64,000 bases of DNA from Niallia sp052318935. Lineage in GTDB: Bacteria > Bacillota > Bacilli > Bacillales > Cytobacillaceae. Positions 1 to 7,755 of this stretch are shown piece after piece. Below the pieces are notes generated by a model. It had not been told where the DNA came from. It made no database searches and was given only the letters and a program-made list of their open reading frames with translations. Position 1 is the stretch's first letter; each line of letters begins with the position of its first letter. The DNA lies in NCBI GenBank assembly GCA_052318935.1, contig JBQRKO010000005.1; one strand, 5' to 3'. A program made the translations under genes and the position numbers.

Positions 1-139
1 TCCGTAGTGGAAAGCAACCTCAACAATAAAAAACAAGCCTTACTTTTTATTGTTCTAAACCAAGTCCTCAAACGAATTTGAAGGTGCGAAGTTTGAATAT
101 TTAACTTATGATATAATAGTGAAGAAAGGAGCTTTGTTT

Positions 140-601
140 GTGTTTTCACAATCGTTTTTATTTTTATATCTTTTAGCTATCATTGCTTTTATTGCCAAAA
201 ATAATTCGTTGCTTTTTGCCGTTGTATTTTTATTATGTATGAAAATAATTGGTTTAGATACTAAAACCTTTTCCTTGATTCAATCTAAAGGCATAAATTG
301 GGGTGTAACGATTATTACGATTGCTGTTCTTGTCCCTATTGCAACAGGTGATATTGGATTTAAAGATTTAACCTATACATTTAAATCACCGTTTGCTTGG
401 ATTGCTTTAATTTCAGGAATAGTAGTGGCTCTTTTAGCAAAAGGAGGAATTACCCTTTTGGCTGAAGATCCACAAATTACAACAGCATTAGTTCTTGGCA
501 CCATATTAGCTGTATCTATTTTTAATGGTGTTGCAGTCGGGCCTCTTATTGGGGCGGGAATTGCTTACATTGCCATCAAAGCAATGGAATGGATTAAGTG
601 A
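140..601 (+). CDS. ytwI: DUF441 family membrane protein YtwI
   Basis: Small integral membrane protein of about 153 residues, close in length and sequence to B. subtilis YtwI (DUF441). Function is unknown. Four hydrophobic segments are visible, and the conserved stretches SKGINWGVTIITIAVLVPIA and NGVAVGPLIGAGIAY match the family. The open frame begins at 119, but GTG at 140 is preferred: it has the Shine-Dalgarno GAAAGGAG at about 124-131, and the resulting N-terminus (MFSQSFLFLYLL) aligns with the family start. A TG-extended TATAAT lies at 112-117. In B. subtilis ytwI also lies just upstream of citZ, so position supports the call. Confidence 0.88.
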   Translation: MFSQSFLFLYLLAIIAFIAKNNSLLFAVVFLLCMKIIGLDTKTFSLIQSKGINWGVTIITIAVLVPIATGDIGFKDLTYTFKSPFAWIALISGIVVALLAKGGITLLAEDPQITTALVLGTILAVSIFNGVAVGPLIGAGIAYIAIKAMEWIK

Positions 602-664
602 ACGAAAGAGGAGAGTTAGTCACATCTAGTATTACATAGCGTCCTTGTGGCAGCTTTATCTTTG

Positions 665-718
665 GGTGTTTTCTCAAAGATTGTTGTTTTTTACATAAAA
701 AAACATTTGAAAAAGTGT
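665..718 (+). repeat. Left-end fragment of repeat family B
   Basis: About 54 bases closely match the left ends of the family B copies at 29505 and 40347 (TTTTCTCAAAG, then TTGTTGTTTTTTACATAAAA, then CATTTGAAAAAGTGT). The GC-rich core and right end are missing, so this is a truncated relic. Confidence 0.75.
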
Positions 719-744
719 AACAATAAAGTAGAAGATTTAACAAG

Positions 745-798
745 TCAGACAAAAATCTAACCCATTCTTATATGGATAGAGATGTCTGCCTTTTTTTT
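745..798 (+). terminator. Rho-independent terminator
   Basis: CAGACA (746-751) pairs with TGTCTG (783-788). Inner pairing (ATCT with AGAT, CCAT with ATGG) extends the stem, which is followed by eight T. It would end transcripts from ytwI. Confidence 0.65.
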
Positions 799-992
799 GA
801 TTGACTAAAAGTTTTTAATATTAATCGCTTTTTTATAAGTTTATCTTATGATAAACGATAACTTTATTATAATTTACTTATGAATAGGATTATATTAAAA
901 TCGGTAAATAGGGAATAGGAAAAATGAAAAGTGTGAATTGTTCGACTATAATCCTATTTTTAGTATATGATTATAAAGAGAGGATAATACAT

Positions 993-1254
993 ATGATGAA
1001 AGATGTATTTAACGCTCGCGAAACATTTGACTTAGATGGGAAGCGTTAAATTTGGTATTAATTAGCTTCATTAGAAGAAGTTGGAATCGATAAAGTTTCC
1101 AACCTACCATATTCTTTTAGCGTTCTAATAGAATCCGTTTTAAGATGAATGGATGGTTTTGTTCATATATCATAATTTTGTGGTAACGAGTTAGATATGT
1201 GTCTAGCTTCACAGTACAGGATGTACAAGTGCCGATATTGCCACAGGGCGTGGC
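993..1254 (+). pseudogene. Aconitase (citB/acnA) N-terminal relic
   Basis: From ATG 993 (Shine-Dalgarno AGAGAGG at 978-984) the frame reads MMKDVFNARETFDLDGKR, stop, IWY, stop, LASLEEVGIDKVSNLPYS, then FSVLIESVLR, stop, MDGFVHI. This follows the recalled N-terminus of Bacillus aconitase (KDVFQARKTF..., then KVSKLPYSIKVLLESVLRQVDGFVI) across about 60 codons with three in-frame stops. After about 1175 the match continues weakly in shifted frames (NELDM at about 1187, then VQD and VP near 1215-1235). The remaining roughly 800 codons are absent. The family makes isocitrate from citrate with a 4Fe-4S cluster; this relic lacks every cluster ligand. It sits just upstream of citZ. The first 180 bases are secure, the tail is not. 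Confidence 0.82.
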
Positions 1255-1445
1255 GTAATTAATCGATTTTCCATGTTTGCGTAGTTGGTTGATTTACCTC
1301 TCTTGCGCTCTTAATAGGCCAGTGTTTTTCTTGCTACACTGTATAGGAAAGTTAATCTAATGCAGGCGATAATAATTTTTATAATAACTGTGGAAATGAA
1401 GTTTACTATATAGGAAACGAATTCAAGAGTAAAGGAGAGAGGCGT

Positions 1446-2564
1446 ATGACAGTTATAAGAGGTCTAGAAGGGATAATAGCGACAACTTCTTCTATCAGCT
1501 CTATTATTGATGATTCATTAGCGTATGTTGGATATGATATTGACTCATTAGCAGAACATGCTAGTTTTGAAGAAATTGTCTTTTTATTATGGAATAGAAA
1601 ATTACCAACAGACATAGAGTTAAGAAAATTTCAACAAGAGTTGGCGGAACATGCTGAACTTCCGGATTCGTTCATTGAGCAGCTTAAAATTATGCCGTTA
1701 AAGCAGGTTCATCCAATGGCAGCTCTTCGTTCAGCAGTTTCTCTTCTTGGCGTGTATGATGAAAGTGCTGAATTGATGGATGATAAATCGAATTATTTAA
1801 AAGCAGTGAAACTACAGGCGAAGATGCCAACCATCGTAACAGCGTTTTCCCGCTTAAGAAAGGGATTAGAACCAATTGGTCCTAGAAAGGATCTTAGCAT
1901 TGCTGCAAACTTTCTATACATGTTAACAGGGGAAGAACCAGAGCCAATTGCAATTGAAGCCTTTAATAAAGCATTAGTATTGCATGCAGATCATGAGTTA
2001 AATGCGTCTACGTTTACAGCACGTGTTTGTGTAGCAACGTTATCCGATATTTATTCTGGCATTACTTCCGCAATCGGTGCTTTAAAAGGACCGTTGCATG
2101 GCGGTGCAAATGAAGCAGTTATGAAAATGTTGACAGAAATAGGAAGTTTAGAAAATGTTGATGCTTATATAAAAGAAAAAATGGCTAAGAAAGAAAAAAT
2201 CATGGGATTCGGCCATCGTGTTTATCGAAAAGGAGATCCACGTGCAAAACATTTGAAAATAATGGCGAAAAAATTAACTGATTTAACAGGTGAAAGTTAT
2301 CTTTATGATATGAGTGTAAAAATAGAGACGATGTTAAAACAAGAAAAAAATCTTGTACCAAATGTCGATTTCTTTTCCGCGTCTGTCTATCATAGTCTTA
2401 AAATTGATCATGATTTATTTACACCAATATTTGCAGTCAGCAGGGTATCTGGATGGCTTGCCCATATATTAGAGCAATATGACAACAATCGGTTAATTAG
2501 ACCTAGAGCAGATTATGTAGGACCTGAAAGATTAGCATATATTCCAGTAGATGAACGCTCCTAA
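1446..2564 (+). CDS. citZ: Citrate synthase
   Basis: Condenses acetyl-CoA and oxaloacetate to citrate, the entry step of the TCA cycle, in the cytoplasm. The 372-residue length equals B. subtilis CitZ. Signature elements are visible: GPLHGGANEAV around residues 217-227 with an active-site histidine, GFGHRVYRKGDPRA around 255-268, and the C-terminal RPRADYVGP. ATG 1446 has a strong Shine-Dalgarno (AAGGAGAGAGG) just upstream. It is followed by icd, as in other bacilli, but about 400 bases with two repeats intervene, so cotranscription is uncertain. The frame is intact, unlike the aconitase relic upstream. If aconitase is really lost, the citrate made here would need another fate. Confidence 0.96.
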   Translation: MTVIRGLEGIIATTSSISSIIDDSLAYVGYDIDSLAEHASFEEIVFLLWNRKLPTDIELRKFQQELAEHAELPDSFIEQLKIMPLKQVHPMAALRSAVSLLGVYDESAELMDDKSNYLKAVKLQAKMPTIVTAFSRLRKGLEPIGPRKDLSIAANFLYMLTGEEPEPIAIEAFNKALVLHADHELNASTFTARVCVATLSDIYSGITSAIGALKGPLHGGANEAVMKMLTEIGSLENVDAYIKEKMAKKEKIMGFGHRVYRKGDPRAKHLKIMAKKLTDLTGESYLYDMSVKIETMLKQEKNLVPNVDFFSASVYHSLKIDHDLFTPIFAVSRVSGWLAHILEQYDNNRLIRPRADYVGPERLAYIPVDERS

Positions 2565-2708
2565 AGCGGGTTATCTTTTTAGTGATAAAAGGTGAATAAT
2601 TTTTATCAGGTGAAATAGAACCTGATTCCCTGAAGTTTCAGCTAACTAAAACGAGTTCACCTATAAAAACAATAATGATGTTGTGTACTAAAGTAATTAC
2701 TTTTTATA

Positions 2709-2794
2709 GGCACTGTTAAACGATAATGTTATTTAATGGGAAGGGAGTCGATTCCCTGACCTTTTGAAAATCAACAATGGAATTTAACAGAGTC
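2709..2794 (-). repeat. Family B (subtype B2) repeat with deleted core
   Basis: The ends match the inverted B2 copy at 26611-26793: GGCACTGTTAAAC on the left, and AAAATCAACAATG then TTTAACAGAG on the right. The roughly 100-base GC-rich core is replaced by a short unrelated stretch holding the small palindrome GGGAGTCGATTCCC. It reads as an internal-deletion derivative. Confidence 0.65.
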
Positions 2795-2832
2795 TTTTTA
2801 TAAAATAATGAAAGATTTTTGAAGTTAGATGG

Positions 2833-2938
2833 ATGTCTAGCTCCGGCGCCTAGCATCTGGGAAAGATAACCTCTTGTGTCTATTCAAGAGAACATTTTTC
2901 TTCGGGGCTGAGCAAGGCGTCTGCGCTTTTCTCATAAA
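2833..2938 (+). repeat. Family A intergenic repeat
   Basis: GTCTAGCTCCGGCGCCTAG at the left and TTCGGGGCTGAGCAAGGCG with CTGCGCTTTTCT at the right are shared with copies at 16087, 40646 and 59161. The two ends are imperfectly complementary (GGCGCCTAG with GGGGCTGAGCAAGGCG), so RNA from it can form a long hairpin. It lies immediately upstream of icd. Confidence 0.8.
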
Positions 2939-2969
2939 GGACATAAAATTCTTAGACGGAGGGATTTAC

Positions 2970-4238
2970 ATGCAAGGTGAAAAAATTACAGTCGTTGATG
3001 GAGTATTAAATGTACCAGCAAATCCAATAGTTCCTTATATTGAGGGAGATGGAATTGGTCCTGATATTTGGGCTGCAGCTTCCAGAGTATTAGATGCTGC
3101 TGTAGAAAAGGCTTATGATGGATCACGAAAAATCGTATGGAAAGAAGTACTTGCAGGTGAAAAAGCGTATAATCAAACAGGGGAATGGCTGCCTTCTGAA
3201 ACATTAGATGTTATTAATGAATATTTAATCGCTATTAAAGGGCCATTAACAACGCCTGTTGGCGGCGGAATTCGTTCCCTGAATGTAGCGTTGCGACAAG
3301 AGTTGGATCTTTTTGTATGTTTACGTCCGGTAAGATGGTTTGAAGGCGTGCCTTCTCCAGTAAAAAGACCACAAGATACAGATATGGTCATTTTTCGCGA
3401 AAATACAGAAGATATTTATGCTGGTATTGAATATGAAAAAGGCTCAGAAGCTGTTGAAAAACTGATATCATTTCTTCAAAATGAAATGGGAGTAAATAAA
3501 ATCCGCTTCCCTGAAACTTCTGGAATCGGAATTAAACCAGTATCACAAGAAGGGACAAGTCGCCTTGTTCGTTCAGCAATTAATTATGCCATTAAAGAAG
3601 GCAGAAAATCAGTTACGCTTGTACATAAGGGTAATATTATGAAATATACGGAAGGTGCTTTTAAAAACTGGGGCTACGAATTAGCAGAAAAAGAATTCGG
3701 AGACAAAGTGTTTACGTGGGCACAATACGACCGAATTAAAGAAGAACAAGGGGCAGATGCAGCAAATAAGGCACAAGCGGAAGCTGAGAGCTTAGGAAAA
3801 ATAATTGTAAAAGATTCGATTGCCGATATCTTTTTACAACAAATATTAACTAGACCATTAGAATTTGACGTAGTAGCAACTATGAATTTAAATGGCGACT
3901 ATATTTCAGATGCTCTTGCAGCACAAGTTGGTGGAATTGGAATTGCACCTGGAGCAAATATTAATTATGAAACAGGACATGCCATTTTTGAAGCAACACA
4001 TGGTACAGCACCAAAATACGCTGGCTTGGATAAAGTAAATCCTTCATCTGTTATTCTTTCAGGTGTTCTGCTATTAGAACATTTAGGCTGGGGAGAAGCT
4101 GCTCAATTAGTAATTCAATCAGTAGAAGAAACAATTGCTTCTAAAGTAGTAACATATGATTTCGCCCGTTTAATGGACGGAGCAACAGAAGTAAAATGTT
4201 CTGAGTTTGGTGATGAACTGATTAAAAATATGAAGTAA
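2970..4238 (+). CDS. icd: Isocitrate dehydrogenase (NADP)
   Basis: Oxidatively decarboxylates isocitrate to 2-oxoglutarate with NADP. The open frame extends back to 2874, but those codons lie in repeat A. ATG 2970 has Shine-Dalgarno ACGGAGGG and begins MQGEKITVVDGVLNVP as in other Bacillus Icd, giving 422 residues (family about 423). Visible signatures are PIVPYIEGDGIGPDIW, the substrate loop GIRSLNVALRQ, FRENTEDIYAGIEY, the Lys/Asn motif HKGNIMKYTEGAF, the metal-site NLNGDYISDALAA, and ATHGTAPKYAG for NADP binding. It lies between citZ and phoP. The mdh gene that normally follows is only a relic here, though Icd itself looks fully intact. Confidence 0.96.
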   Translation: MQGEKITVVDGVLNVPANPIVPYIEGDGIGPDIWAAASRVLDAAVEKAYDGSRKIVWKEVLAGEKAYNQTGEWLPSETLDVINEYLIAIKGPLTTPVGGGIRSLNVALRQELDLFVCLRPVRWFEGVPSPVKRPQDTDMVIFRENTEDIYAGIEYEKGSEAVEKLISFLQNEMGVNKIRFPETSGIGIKPVSQEGTSRLVRSAINYAIKEGRKSVTLVHKGNIMKYTEGAFKNWGYELAEKEFGDKVFTWAQYDRIKEEQGADAANKAQAEAESLGKIIVKDSIADIFLQQILTRPLEFDVVATMNLNGDYISDALAAQVGGIGIAPGANINYETGHAIFEATHGTAPKYAGLDKVNPSSVILSGVLLLEHLGWGEAAQLVIQSVEETIASKVVTYDFARLMDGATEVKCSEFGDELIKNMK

Positions 4239-4255
4239 TACAGATAAGATTTTGT

Positions 4256-4292
4256 GGGAAGAGTATTTAAAGAGACTCTTCCCTCTTTTTAA
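4256..4292 (+). terminator. Terminator after icd
   Basis: GGGAAGAGT pairs with ACTCTTCCC across a short loop, followed by CTCTTTTT. Confidence 0.8.
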
Positions 4293-4296
4293 TTTT

Positions 4297-4508
4297 GGCT
4301 GTTTTCTAAAAGTTTATTGTTTTTGAATAAAATAATAAGCATAGCTGAAGCACTGAGCAGCCTGAATACACGTAGACTCCTGCTTAGAAAAGCGAGAAAG
4401 ACGAGACCTCACAGGAGCCTGGCGACGAGGAGGATCGGCACTCGTCCGCGGAAAGCGAAGTGTATTCAGGCTGCGGGTTAAATAACAACAATTTATACGG
4501 AAAGAGCC
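4297..4508 (+). repeat. Family B intergenic repeat
   Basis: Full-length copy of about 212 bases. The left end is GGCTGTTTTCTAAAAGTTT. The core has ACACGTAGACTCCTG, GAGAAAGACGAGACC, CACAGGAGC and GACGAGGAGG. The right side is CGCGGAAAGCGAAGTGTATT then CAGGCTGCGGG and CAACAATTTATACGGAAAGAGCC. The ends are complementary (GGCTGTTTTC with GAAAGAGCC), and inner segments CAGCCTGAATACAC and GTGTATTCAGGCTG pair perfectly. It lies between icd and the mdh relic. Confidence 0.85.
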
Positions 4509-4538
4509 TTAATTTTTAAAGGTGAATAGAACGAAATT

Positions 4539-4637
4539 ATGGATAGAACAATTAATGGAGAAGCAGAAATTGTTCATTTATTTAGGGATGGAAGCGCTTT
4601 TTATGCTTCAGCTGCTTTCTTGACGGAAATATGTGAA
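4539..4637 (+). pseudogene. Malate dehydrogenase (mdh) relic
   Basis: The frame from 4539 reads RTINGEAEIVHLF then RDGSAFYASAAFLTEICE. It parallels the recalled Mdh segment [20 protein letters not shown] followed by VEMVEA. About 30 codons of the C-terminal third survive. The frame stays open to 4745 by chance, but later residues do not resemble Mdh. There is no Shine-Dalgarno and the upstream part is gone, with repeat B in its place. In B. subtilis mdh lies exactly here, between icd and phoP, so position and sequence agree. The relic carries no complete active site or NAD-binding fold. Confidence 0.75.
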
Positions 4638-4772
4638 ATGAACGGATGGAATAATACGATATGCACTTCAATGTGCGAAAAACCAACGTTTTCTTTTATG
4701 AAATGTATATATTATAATAAAAGGGGGAAAATGGGGGATTCATAGGGGAATTATAATATTTGGAGGCAATGT

Positions 4773-5483
4773 ATGAAAAAGAAAGTTCTTGTCGTAGATG
4801 ATGAACAGTCTATATTAACACTAATACAGTATAACCTACAGCAGGCGGGTTATGATGTTATAACGGCGATGGATGGAGAAGAGGGCATGAATCTGGCATT
4901 AACAACTAATCCTGATGTTATTTTGTTAGATTTAATGTTGCCAAAATTAGATGGCATGGAAGTTTGCAAGCAACTTCGTCATCAACGAATAAATACTCCT
5001 ATTCTTATGTTAACAGCAAAAGATGATGAATTAGATAAAATACTTGGATTAGAATTGGGTGCAGATGATTATATGACAAAACCTTTTAGTCCAAGGGAAG
5101 TAATTGCCAGAATAAAAGCTGTATTAAGAAGATCCCAGTATCAGTCTGAAGTACCGCAAAAAGAACCACAAGAAGATGATAGTATTGGTATTGGTGAATT
5201 AAAAATATTTCCTAATTTTTATGAAGCATATTTTAAAGAAGAATTATTAGAGCTTACTCCAAAAGAATTTGAATTATTGCTGTATTTGGCAAAACATAAG
5301 GGACGTGTTCTGACAAGGGATCAGCTATTAAGTGCAGTTTGGAATTATGATTTTGTTGGAGACACACGGATTGTAGACGTACATATAAGCCATTTAAGGG
5401 AGAAAATGGAGAGTAATACAAAAAAACCGATTTATATAAAAACGATCCGTGGTTTAGGATATAAACTTGAGGAACCAAAGTAA
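4773..5483 (+). CDS. phoP: Response regulator PhoP
   Basis: OmpR-type regulator of the phosphate-starvation regulon. The receiver domain (residues 1-120) shows the acidic pair D9/D10, phospho-acceptor D53 in DVILLDLMLP, and the lysine of ADDYMTKPFSP. The winged-helix DNA-binding domain (about 135-236) has ELTPKEFELLLYLAKHKGRV and the terminal TIRGLGYKLEEP. Length is 236 (B. subtilis 240). The start has GGAGG at 4761-4765. Two AT-rich -10-like elements (TATAAT near 4709 and 4751) lie upstream, so a local promoter after the mdh relic is plausible. The stop codon directly abuts the phoR start. A four-hexamer PhoP box follows phoR at 7364. Confidence 0.95.
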   Translation: MKKKVLVVDDEQSILTLIQYNLQQAGYDVITAMDGEEGMNLALTTNPDVILLDLMLPKLDGMEVCKQLRHQRINTPILMLTAKDDELDKILGLELGADDYMTKPFSPREVIARIKAVLRRSQYQSEVPQKEPQEDDSIGIGELKIFPNFYEAYFKEELLELTPKEFELLLYLAKHKGRVLTRDQLLSAVWNYDFVGDTRIVDVHISHLREKMESNTKKPIYIKTIRGLGYKLEEPK

Positions 5484-7244
5484 ATGCGAAAGTTTAAATC
5501 AAAATTGCTTTCTAGTCTTTTATTACTTGTATTTATTGTTTTTCTGCTAATTGGTTTAATTCTCGGCCAACTAAACAAAAAATCTTATTTACAGTCATAT
5601 GACCAAAGAATGAAAAGGGAAAGTATGTTCTTGGCAAATGAAATTGAAAATGCTGGTGGCATTGATTCTGTAAAGGCATCTACAATTAAAGAATATAGTG
5701 AATTGTTAGACTTGCAAATTACGATTACAGATAAAAAAGGAACGATTCTTTTTGATGAAGGACAAATGGAAGAAAGTTTACATGGTGCTCATATAAAGGC
5801 AATTGAATCGATTATCAGAAAGGGAAGGACAAACATGGAAGTGGGTGGGAATGCAGATTTTCATTATTATTCCAACGTCCTATCATTTAAAAATCAAAAG
5901 CAAGGATATTTATTTTTAAGTATAAAACTACAAGACATTCAGTATGCATACCATCAAATCAATGGGATTGTTATTGTTTCTCTAGTTGTTGCCTTTGCTC
6001 TACTATCATTAATAGGATTTAAACTGATTTATCGTTATATGAGACCGGTAGAATCGGCTACAAAAGTTGCTTCTGAACTTGCCAACGGAAATTATCATGC
6101 TCGTACTTATGAAGATCGAGTCGATGGAACGGGCGTGCTTAGCTCATCTATTAATACTTTAGCGAAAAATTTTCAGGATATGGTGAAAGCCCAGGAAATC
6201 CAACAAGATCGCCTAGGTACATTAATCGAGAGTATTGGAAGTGGGCTCTTACTTATTGATAGCAGAGGATATATTAATTTAATTAATAAAGCATATAAGG
6301 ACTTGTTTTCTGTTCATTCTTCTGATTATTTATATAAACTCTATTATAAAGTTTTAGATCATCGGGAAATTACTGATCTAGTAGAAGAGATTTTTATGAC
6401 GGAACAAAAAGTGGTAAGAGAGCTTGTTCTACAAGTAAATGAAGATAATAGAAATTTTCAAGTATACGGTGTGCCAATTATCGGTGCAAACGATGTATGG
6501 ATGGGAATATTATTGGTTTTCCATGAAATAACTGAATTAAAAAAGTTAGAACAAATCCGAAAAGACTTTGTTGCGAATGTATCGCATGAATTGAAAACAC
6601 CAATTACGTCCATTAAAGGATTTTCTGAAACACTATTAGATGGAGCAATGGAAAATAAAGAGACATTGGTAGAATTCTTAAGGATTATTTTAAAAGAAAG
6701 TGACCGGATGCAGCAGTTGATTCAAGATTTACTTGATTTAACAAAGTTGGAGCAGCATGGATTCTCATTAATACGTGAACGATTAAATATTTTAGATATT
6801 TTAGATGAGGCCATTAAGATTTTATGGAAAAAAGCGGAAACGAAAGAGTTGGAATTAATTTTTAAACAAAAAGAAGAAAGTATATGGATTGAAGGAGACA
6901 GAGGCAGACTAACACAAGTGTTTCTTAACCTCATTTCAAATGCTATTTCGTACACGCCTAATGGTGGGAAAATAACGGTTTCTGTTTTAGAAAGACGTAA
7001 AGATGTCATTGTTTTTGTGGAAGATACTGGTATAGGGATTGAAAACAGTGAAATAACGAGGATTTTTGAACGCTTTTATCGAGTAGATAAAGCAAGAAGC
7101 AGAAATTCCGGAGGTACAGGTTTAGGACTAGCAATCGTAAAACATTTAATCGAATTACATAAGGGGACGATTAAAGTAGAAAGCAAAATAGGGAAAGGGA
7201 CCACTTTTCAAGTACAATTAAAAAAGGAACTTCCTTATTTGTGA
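5484..7244 (+). CDS. phoR: Sensor histidine kinase PhoR
   Basis: Membrane sensor kinase partner of PhoP, 586 residues (B. subtilis 579). One transmembrane helix near residues 8-28 and a second near 160-183 bracket an extracytoplasmic sensor region. HAMP (about 184-240) and PAS (about 245-355) domains follow. The HisKA box FVANVSHELKTPITSIKG has the phospho-acceptor histidine at residue 368. The ATPase domain shows the N box (FLNLISNAISYTPNGG), the G1 box (VEDTGIGIE) and the G2 box (GGTGLGLAIVKH). It starts immediately after the phoP stop with no intergenic base, so translation is probably coupled. Confidence 0.95.
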   Translation: MRKFKSKLLSSLLLLVFIVFLLIGLILGQLNKKSYLQSYDQRMKRESMFLANEIENAGGIDSVKASTIKEYSELLDLQITITDKKGTILFDEGQMEESLHGAHIKAIESIIRKGRTNMEVGGNADFHYYSNVLSFKNQKQGYLFLSIKLQDIQYAYHQINGIVIVSLVVAFALLSLIGFKLIYRYMRPVESATKVASELANGNYHARTYEDRVDGTGVLSSSINTLAKNFQDMVKAQEIQQDRLGTLIESIGSGLLLIDSRGYINLINKAYKDLFSVHSSDYLYKLYYKVLDHREITDLVEEIFMTEQKVVRELVLQVNEDNRNFQVYGVPIIGANDVWMGILLVFHEITELKKLEQIRKDFVANVSHELKTPITSIKGFSETLLDGAMENKETLVEFLRIILKESDRMQQLIQDLLDLTKLEQHGFSLIRERLNILDILDEAIKILWKKAETKELELIFKQKEESIWIEGDRGRLTQVFLNLISNAISYTPNGGKITVSVLERRKDVIVFVEDTGIGIENSEITRIFERFYRVDKARSRNSGGTGLGLAIVKHLIELHKGTIKVESKIGKGTTFQVQLKKELPYL

Positions 7245-7363
7245 GTGATTAAATAGAAGGGTCATTAGATTGTAGGTGTGCTTTGTTGAGGACTAGAGGT
7301 CACAACAGTGTGAACAGATTCGCCAGTGATGGTTCTCAACCTTTATAAAACAATTTGTACGAG

Positions 7364-7417
7364 TTTACACTACTTTTACAAACTATTTATAATCTATTAA
7401 TACTTCCTTGCTACAAT
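7364..7417 (+). promoter_or_regulatory. PhoP box with -10 element
   Basis: Four hexamers lie exactly 11 bases apart: TTTACA 7364-7369, TTTACA 7375-7380, TTTATA 7386-7391 and TTAATA 7397-7402. This matches the B. subtilis PhoP consensus TT(A/T)ACA-N5 repeat. A -10 TACAAT at 7412-7417 puts the start site near 7424 and the box at about -60 to -22, the position of PhoP-activated promoters. No recognisable gene begins downstream before polA at 7756. Confidence 0.65.
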
Positions 7418-7423
7418 GTTTGG

Positions 7424-7490
7424 TGAAGACCCCCTTATCCATAAGGCTAAGTCGAGAGCCGAAAGCTACCCCGCTTTCGGCTCTCACCTA
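7424..7490 (+). ncRNA. Possible short Pho-controlled transcript ending in a perfect hairpin
   Basis: Downstream of the PhoP box, GAGAGCCGAAAGC (7454-7466) and GCTTTCGGCTCTC (7473-7485) form a perfect 13-bp stem around TACCCC. The following bases (ACCTATCTAT) are only moderately T-rich, so termination is uncertain. No open frame of useful length starts here. It could be a small RNA, a leader for polA, or a relic promoter that has lost its gene. Confidence 0.3.
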
Positions 7491-7514
7491 TCTATAAGAC
7501 AGTTGAGAGCTGTA

Positions 7515-7585
7515 AGAAAAGCTGTCGCAGAAATTCGACAGTAATTTTCCCCAGACTTTTTGAAAACCTCTATTAAGCCTATTAA
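7515..7585 (+). repeat. Family C repeat, right-end fragment
   Basis: GAAATTCGACAG, then ATTTTCCCCAGACTTTTTGAAAACCTCT, matches the right half of the fuller copy at 11231-11342. The left half is eroded. Confidence 0.6.
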
Positions 7586-7755
7586 AACAGCAGCCGCATT
7601 TAAAATATTCCATTAACCTCCTTTTATGAGCCTTTTTGAAAGGTACTGCTTTCCTTACAATCTTTTTATCCGCATGGTAAAATAGAGTGAACGAAATAAT
7701 AATAGTATTTAGGTAATTACATACATATCGTGAATAATTAAGGAGGATTTTTATT

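Noticed and set aside
2874..2969. N-terminal extension of icd
   Set aside because: These codons are repeat family A read in frame. ATG 2970 has the Shine-Dalgarno and the family N-terminus.
4638..4745. C-terminal part of the 68-codon frame holding the mdh relic
   Set aside because: Residues after EICE show no Mdh similarity and there is no ribosome site, so the open frame is chance.
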